A DNA stretch of 5,815 bases from the NCBI GenBank assembly GCA_043772355.1, contig JAYVGI010000045.1, forward strand, positions 1 to 5,815, given 5' to 3'. This stretch comes from JAAFIP01 sp043772355. GTDB lineage: Bacteria; Pseudomonadota; Gammaproteobacteria; Burkholderiales; Burkholderiaceae_C. The position numbers and the translations under genes are program-made. This document shows, piece after piece, positions 5,148-5,815 of the stretch. The first letter of the stretch is position 1. The number at the start of each line of letters is the position of its first letter. Under the pieces are notes generated by a model. The model worked only from the letters and a program-made list of their open reading frames with translations. It did no database searches and was not told where the DNA came from.

Positions 5148-5815
5148 CACTCTGGATCGATCTTCGCGTCTTTCACTACCTTGGCCCATTTGATGGACTC
5201 GCTCTTGATGAGGGCTGCAAACTGCTCGGGCGTGCCGCCACCTAATTCATTGCCTTGGGACAGCAGTTTGTCTTTGACTTCGGGTGTCAGCAGCGCTTTG
5301 TTGGCCACTTCATTGAGTTGCTTGACCAAGGCCGCAGGCATGCCCTTGGGGCCAATCAGGCCTTGCCAGTTTTGCACCTCGACCGCAGGGTAGCCCAGCT
5401 CGGCCATGGTGGCTAAATCGGGCAGCAGGGGCGAGCGCTGGGCGCTGGTAATGGCCAGGGCGCGCAGCTTGCCCGACTGGATGGAGGGCATGGCCGCGTA
5501 CATCTGCTCAAACATCATGTTCACTTGGCCGCCCAGCAAGTCGGTGGTGCCTGCCGAGCCGCTCTTGTAGGGCACATGGATCATGTCGATTTTGGCGGTG
5601 TGCTCAAACACCGCGCCGCTCAAGTGGTGCGAGCCGCCGATGCCGCCCGACGCATAGCTCAGCTTGCCGGGCGCAGCCTTGGCGGCTTCCACAATGTCTT
5701 TCACGGATTTGTAGGGCGAATCCGCACGCACCATCAAGATCAAAGGGCCTTTTTCGATCAGCATGATCGGTGTCGCGTCAGTGGGGTTGTAAGGCAAGGA
5801 CTTGAACAAGCCCTG
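5147..5815 (-). CDS. Tripartite tricarboxylate transporter solute-binding protein, Bug/TctC family (N-terminus outside window)
   Basis: The frame is open from the right edge to the TGA at 5149-5147, giving the last 222 residues of a protein that is usually about 320 long; the signal peptide and first domain segment are missing. Family landmarks in window numbering are KLSYASGGIGGSHHLSG (51-67), HVPYKSGSAGTTDLLGGQV (80-98), SGKLRALAITS (114-124), LPDLATMAELGYPAVEV (131-147) and WQGLIGPKGMP (150-160). These periplasmic proteins bind small carboxylates or related solutes, some delivering them to TctAB membrane partners. Burkholderiales carry very many orphan copies, and no tctA or tctB is visible here, so the ligand cannot be predicted. 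The TTG at 5809 is an internal Leu codon, not the start, because homology continues upstream. The gene is convergent with the DUF3108 gene. Confidence 0.93.
   Translation of the reverse strand, partial: QGLFKSLPYNPTDATPIMLIEKGPLILMVRADSPYKSVKDIVEAAKAAPGKLSYASGGIGGSHHLSGAVFEHTAKIDMIHVPYKSGSAGTTDLLGGQVNMMFEQMYAAMPSIQSGKLRALAITSAQRSPLLPDLATMAELGYPAVEVQNWQGLIGPKGMPAALVKQLNEVANKALLTPEVKDKLLSQGNELGGGTPEQFAALIKSESIKWAKVVKDAKIDPE

Noticed and set aside
1..5815. CRISPR array, tRNA or rRNA genes, prophage or defence genes
   Set aside because: No regularly spaced repeats, cloverleaf-type sequence, rRNA-like stretch or characteristic protein motif was seen on either strand.

Overview
This is a high-GC chromosomal window that looks like a betaproteobacterium of the order Burkholderiales, most likely a Comamonadaceae member (Rhodoferax/Polaromonas/Acidovorax-like). 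The clues are a Bug/TctC-type tripartite tricarboxylate solute-binding protein, a PDZ-containing M61 peptidase followed by a DUF3108 protein, and short dispersed repeats built on a 'tagctgcttgcgcaa' core, which I associate from memory with this family. The assignment rests on protein style and repeats, not on a marker gene.

Layout. 1-573 (+) is the 3' part of a DsbC-type periplasmic disulfide isomerase, cut by the window edge. A 95-bp convergent gap (574-668) holds a dispersed-repeat fragment able to fold into a hairpin. 669-1298 (-) is a complete AlkB-type DNA/RNA dealkylation dioxygenase. 1299-1929 is a 631-bp divergent intergenic region with no convincing gene. It contains the most unusual structure of the window: an 83-bp imperfect inverted repeat (1419-1501 and 1762-1844) with about 260 bp between the arms. 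1930-3783 (+) is an M61 family metallopeptidase with a C-terminal PDZ domain. It overlaps by 16 bp with 3768-5033 (+), a membrane-anchored protein with a Pro/Ala/Thr-rich linker and a DUF3108 domain. 5034-5146 is a convergent gap with two or three hairpins. 5147-5815 (-) is the C-terminal two thirds of a tripartite tricarboxylate transporter solute-binding protein, cut by the right edge.

How the genes fit together. The M61 peptidase and the DUF3108 protein almost certainly form a two-gene transcription unit, because their coding sequences overlap and the second has no obvious Shine-Dalgarno. The other genes (disulfide isomerisation, alkylation repair, solute capture) are separate housekeeping or accessory functions with no evident shared pathway. 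No CRISPR array, tRNA, rRNA, intact transposase or recognisable defence system is visible. The main candidates for novelty are the inverted repeat upstream of the M61 gene, whose arms differ in a way partly suggestive of former coding sequence, and the in-frame presence of a dispersed repeat inside the M61 gene.
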